Assembly (NCBI RefSeq): GCF_005938385.1 | Contig: NZ_VCRA01000045.1 | Location: 1 to 32,318, forward strand | DNA length: 32,318 bases | From: Paenibacillus mesophilus | Lineage (GTDB): Bacteria; Bacillota; Bacilli; Paenibacillales; NBRC-103111 | Direction of reading: 5' to 3' | In this document: in pieces, positions 30,720 through 32,318 of the stretch | Numbering within the stretch: the first letter of the stretch is position 1 | Layout of the letters: every line of letters begins with the position of its first letter | Notes under the pieces: generated by a model | Databases searched by the model: none | What the model was told of the DNA's origin: nothing | Seen by the model: only the letters and a program-made list of their open reading frames with translations | Translations under genes and position numbers: made by a program

Positions 30720-32042
30720 ATGGTTCATTGGAAGAAAGGATGCCGGATCGCGGCTGCCGCTTTGTCGGCTGCTCTTCTGCTGCAAGGCTGCGCGCAAGGG
30801 AATACCGGGAGCACGGAAGCCCCCAAAGAGAAAGAGGTCGCCGCGCCGAAGATCAACACCGATCCGGTCACGATTACGATATGGGGCAACATGTCCGACC
30901 AGCTGTTCCAGAAAACCGTCGCAGAACCGGTAAAGCTGAAATATCCCCATATTACGATGCAGATGGTCTCGTCGGCGCAAAATAAAATGCCCGATCTGAT
31001 CGCGAGCGGCAACGTGCCGGACATGATCGCCGATTCGATGGCGGCCATGCGGACGCATATGGACAACAAGCTGCTCGAGGATATGACGCCCTATGTCCAA
31101 AAGTATAAGACCGATCTCGGCGTCATCAGTCCGGTCGTACTGGACTCGGTGCGCGCCATCTCCGGCGACGGCAAGCTGCTCGGGCTGCCGATTAACGGCA
31201 ATATCATCATGATGTATTACAACAAAGATATTTTCGACCGATTCGGCGTCCCCTATCCGAAGGACGGCATGACATGGGACGAAGCATACGCGCTTGCCCA
31301 GAAAGTGACAAGAACGGAAGGCGGCGTCGCCTACAAAGGCTTCGCGTTCCAGGACTTTTACTTGTTTACGGCGAACCAGCTCTCGTTGTCTTTCGTCGAC
31401 GGCAAAACCGAGAAGTCGGTCGTGAACAGCGAAGGCTGGAAGAAGCTGTTCGAAACGTACGCGCGGTTTTTCCGCATTCCCGGCAATGGGGTGGACGACA
31501 AAACGTTCGGAACCGGCCTGGACCAGTTCCTGAAGGACCGCACCGTAGCGATGTACGTAACCAGCTCCATCTTCTCCAACTTGCCGGATGCGATCAAAAC
31601 CGGGTTCAACGTTGACATGGTGTCTCTTCCTTCCTTCTCGGAAGCGCCGCGCACTACGACGCAGGTGGACGGCGGGGTCCGGATGATCTCTACGACGAGC
31701 AAAAACAAGGATCAAGCCTACCTGGCTCTGACCGCCATGCTGACGAATGAGGCGCAAAGCTTAATCGCCCGCAGCGGCGGCTTCCCGGTCATGAAGGATC
31801 CGAAAGTGATGGAGCAGTTCGGGCTCGATATCGAGGCGCTGAAGGACAAAAACCGTCTCGGCTTTGTATACAGCAAGCCGGCCGCCCCTTCCGCCTTCAA
31901 GACGAAATACGATGCCGCGGCCGTCGCGATCGTTCGCGCCCAGTTCCGCAAAATGGTGCTGGAGCCGAACAGCGACGTCAACACGATTCTCCGGGAAGCG
32001 GACGAACTAGTCAACAAAGCGATCAAAGAGGCCGCGAAGTAA
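30720..32042 (+). CDS. Extracellular solute-binding lipoprotein (family 1), second
   Basis: A 440-aa binding lipoprotein with signal peptide and lipobox ALLLQGC (Cys24), then the MalE/family-1 fold (VTITIWGNMSDQLFQKTVAEPVKLKYPHITMQ, LIASGNVPDMIADS, GLPINGNIIMMYYNKDIFDRFGVPYP). It has the usual length for this family and is not a duplicate of the 551-aa protein at 27.0 kb. ATG 30720 has GGGGGGAG 10 nt upstream, whereas ATG 30711 abuts it. It lies 34 nt after the beta-helix gene in what looks like a three-gene operon with no permease. Confidence 0.9.
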   Translation: MVHWKKGCRIAAAALSAALLLQGCAQGNTGSTEAPKEKEVAAPKINTDPVTITIWGNMSDQLFQKTVAEPVKLKYPHITMQMVSSAQNKMPDLIASGNVPDMIADSMAAMRTHMDNKLLEDMTPYVQKYKTDLGVISPVVLDSVRAISGDGKLLGLPINGNIIMMYYNKDIFDRFGVPYPKDGMTWDEAYALAQKVTRTEGGVAYKGFAFQDFYLFTANQLSLSFVDGKTEKSVVNSEGWKKLFETYARFFRIPGNGVDDKTFGTGLDQFLKDRTVAMYVTSSIFSNLPDAIKTGFNVDMVSLPSFSEAPRTTTQVDGGVRMISTTSKNKDQAYLALTAMLTNEAQSLIARSGGFPVMKDPKVMEQFGLDIEALKDKNRLGFVYSKPAAPSAFKTKYDAAAVAIVRAQFRKMVLEPNSDVNTILREADELVNKAIKEAAK

Positions 32043-32071
32043 GAGAGCGCGATACGGCAGGCGTTCACATA

Positions 32072-32114
32072 AGCTCCGCTCGGCAGCGTTTTGCCGGACG
32101 GGGCTTGTTTTTTG
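32072..32114 (+). terminator. Intrinsic terminator of the lipoprotein operon
   Basis: AAGC-CCG-CGGCA (32072-32086) pairs with TGCCG-CGG-GCTT (32093-32107) around short internal loops, followed by GTTTTTT. It closes the three-gene unit. Confidence 0.88.
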
Positions 32115-32133
32115 CGGTTGTCCGGATTGGCTA

Positions 32134-32202
32134 AATGGAAAACATGCAGGTAAAATCGGCATAATGGGCCGGCTGCACGTATTTAACTGGAAAAGATGCA
32201 GT
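32134..32202 (+). repeat. 52-bp-period repeat pair (family 2), second locus
   Basis: AAATGGAAAACATGCAG (32134-32150) and AACTGGAAAAGATGCAG (32186-32202) lie 52 bp apart. The intervening sequence (TAAAATCGGC...GCACGTATTT) matches the spacer at 19.0 kb, with a short CGGC/GCCG stem inside. Confidence 0.85.
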
Positions 32203-32242
32203 AGCGTTGCATTAAGGCTAACATCATGTAGCAAGTGAATTT

Positions 32243-32258
32243 TGTGATTGTTTTCACA
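32243..32258. promoter_or_regulatory. CRP/FNR-type palindrome
   Basis: TGTGA-TTGTTT-TCACA is a perfect match to the CRP/FNR consensus (TGTGA-N6-TCACA). No gene follows inside the window; the likely target starts to the right. ACAAC/GTTGT arms around an A-rich loop lie at about 32274-32292. Confidence 0.45.
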
Positions 32259-32318
32259 TAATTTTTCTTTGTACAACTCGAAAAAGGTTGTCTACTCGTA
32301 AGAGCAGGAACATCCATT

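Noticed and set aside
1..32318. tRNA, rRNA, transposase or integrase genes
   Set aside because: None seen on either strand; there is no sign of a prophage or a classical insertion sequence.

Overview
The window looks like chromosomal DNA of an endospore-forming Firmicute of the Paenibacillus/Cohnella type. The evidence is high-GC coding sequence, strong AGGAGG-type ribosome binding sites, sigma-A promoters, PrkA and SpoVB (both sporulation-associated), a GlpP antiterminator, a large membrane-anchored AraC regulator and solute-binding lipoproteins of a kind common in Paenibacillaceae. The genus is inferred from style and not proven.

Layout: (1) 0.1-2.3 kb, minus strand: a lipoprotein polysaccharide deacetylase and a DUF2161 PD-(D/E)XK-like protein, closed by back-to-back terminators. 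(2) 2.5-4.4 kb: prkA. (3) 4.5-7.1 kb: a glycerol-phosphate module (HAD phosphatase, glpP, glycerophosphodiester phosphodiesterase), with long terminator-like hairpins ahead of its first and last genes that may be GlpP antitermination targets. (4) 7.0-9.9 kb: a LysR regulator divergent from a DapA-family aldolase, then a SAM methyltransferase. (5) 9.9-12.2 kb: a cyclic-di-GMP-I riboswitch with terminator in front of a 66-aa six-cysteine protein, then DUF817 and DUF3298 proteins. (6) 12.2-17.4 kb: a repeat-rich intergenic region, then a Gfo/Idh/MocA oxidoreductase, an SDR, a RidA protein and a membrane AraC regulator. (7) 17.5-18.8 kb: a DinB-like protein and a cytosolic-looking polysaccharide deacetylase. 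(8) 18.8-21.1 kb: repeats, a cobalamin riboswitch and a lone cobyrinate a,c-diamide synthase. (9) 21.1-23.6 kb: a quinone-reductase-like dehydrogenase, an unrecognised protein, and a tautomerase divergent from a MerR regulator. (10) 23.7-26.5 kb: an acetylornithine-type aminotransferase whose promoter lies inside two tandem ARG-box-like palindromes, convergent with spoVB. (11) 26.5-32.3 kb: a nested palindrome and a tandem 66-bp repeat, then a secreted-protein operon of two solute-binding lipoproteins around a beta-helix protein with a Tat-like signal.

The least expected content is between the genes. There are three families of intergenic repeats: a 66-bp hairpin unit at 10.2 and 26.8 kb, a 17-bp core at a 52-bp period at 19.0 and 32.1 kb, and a degenerate AAATAGCGAA family at 12.3 kb. 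Two riboswitches each control one unusual or isolated gene. The strongest candidate for an undescribed system is the c-di-GMP-controlled small cysteine-rich protein, whose start region lies inside a dispersed repeat. Next are the GlpP leaders and the lipoprotein/beta-helix/lipoprotein operon.
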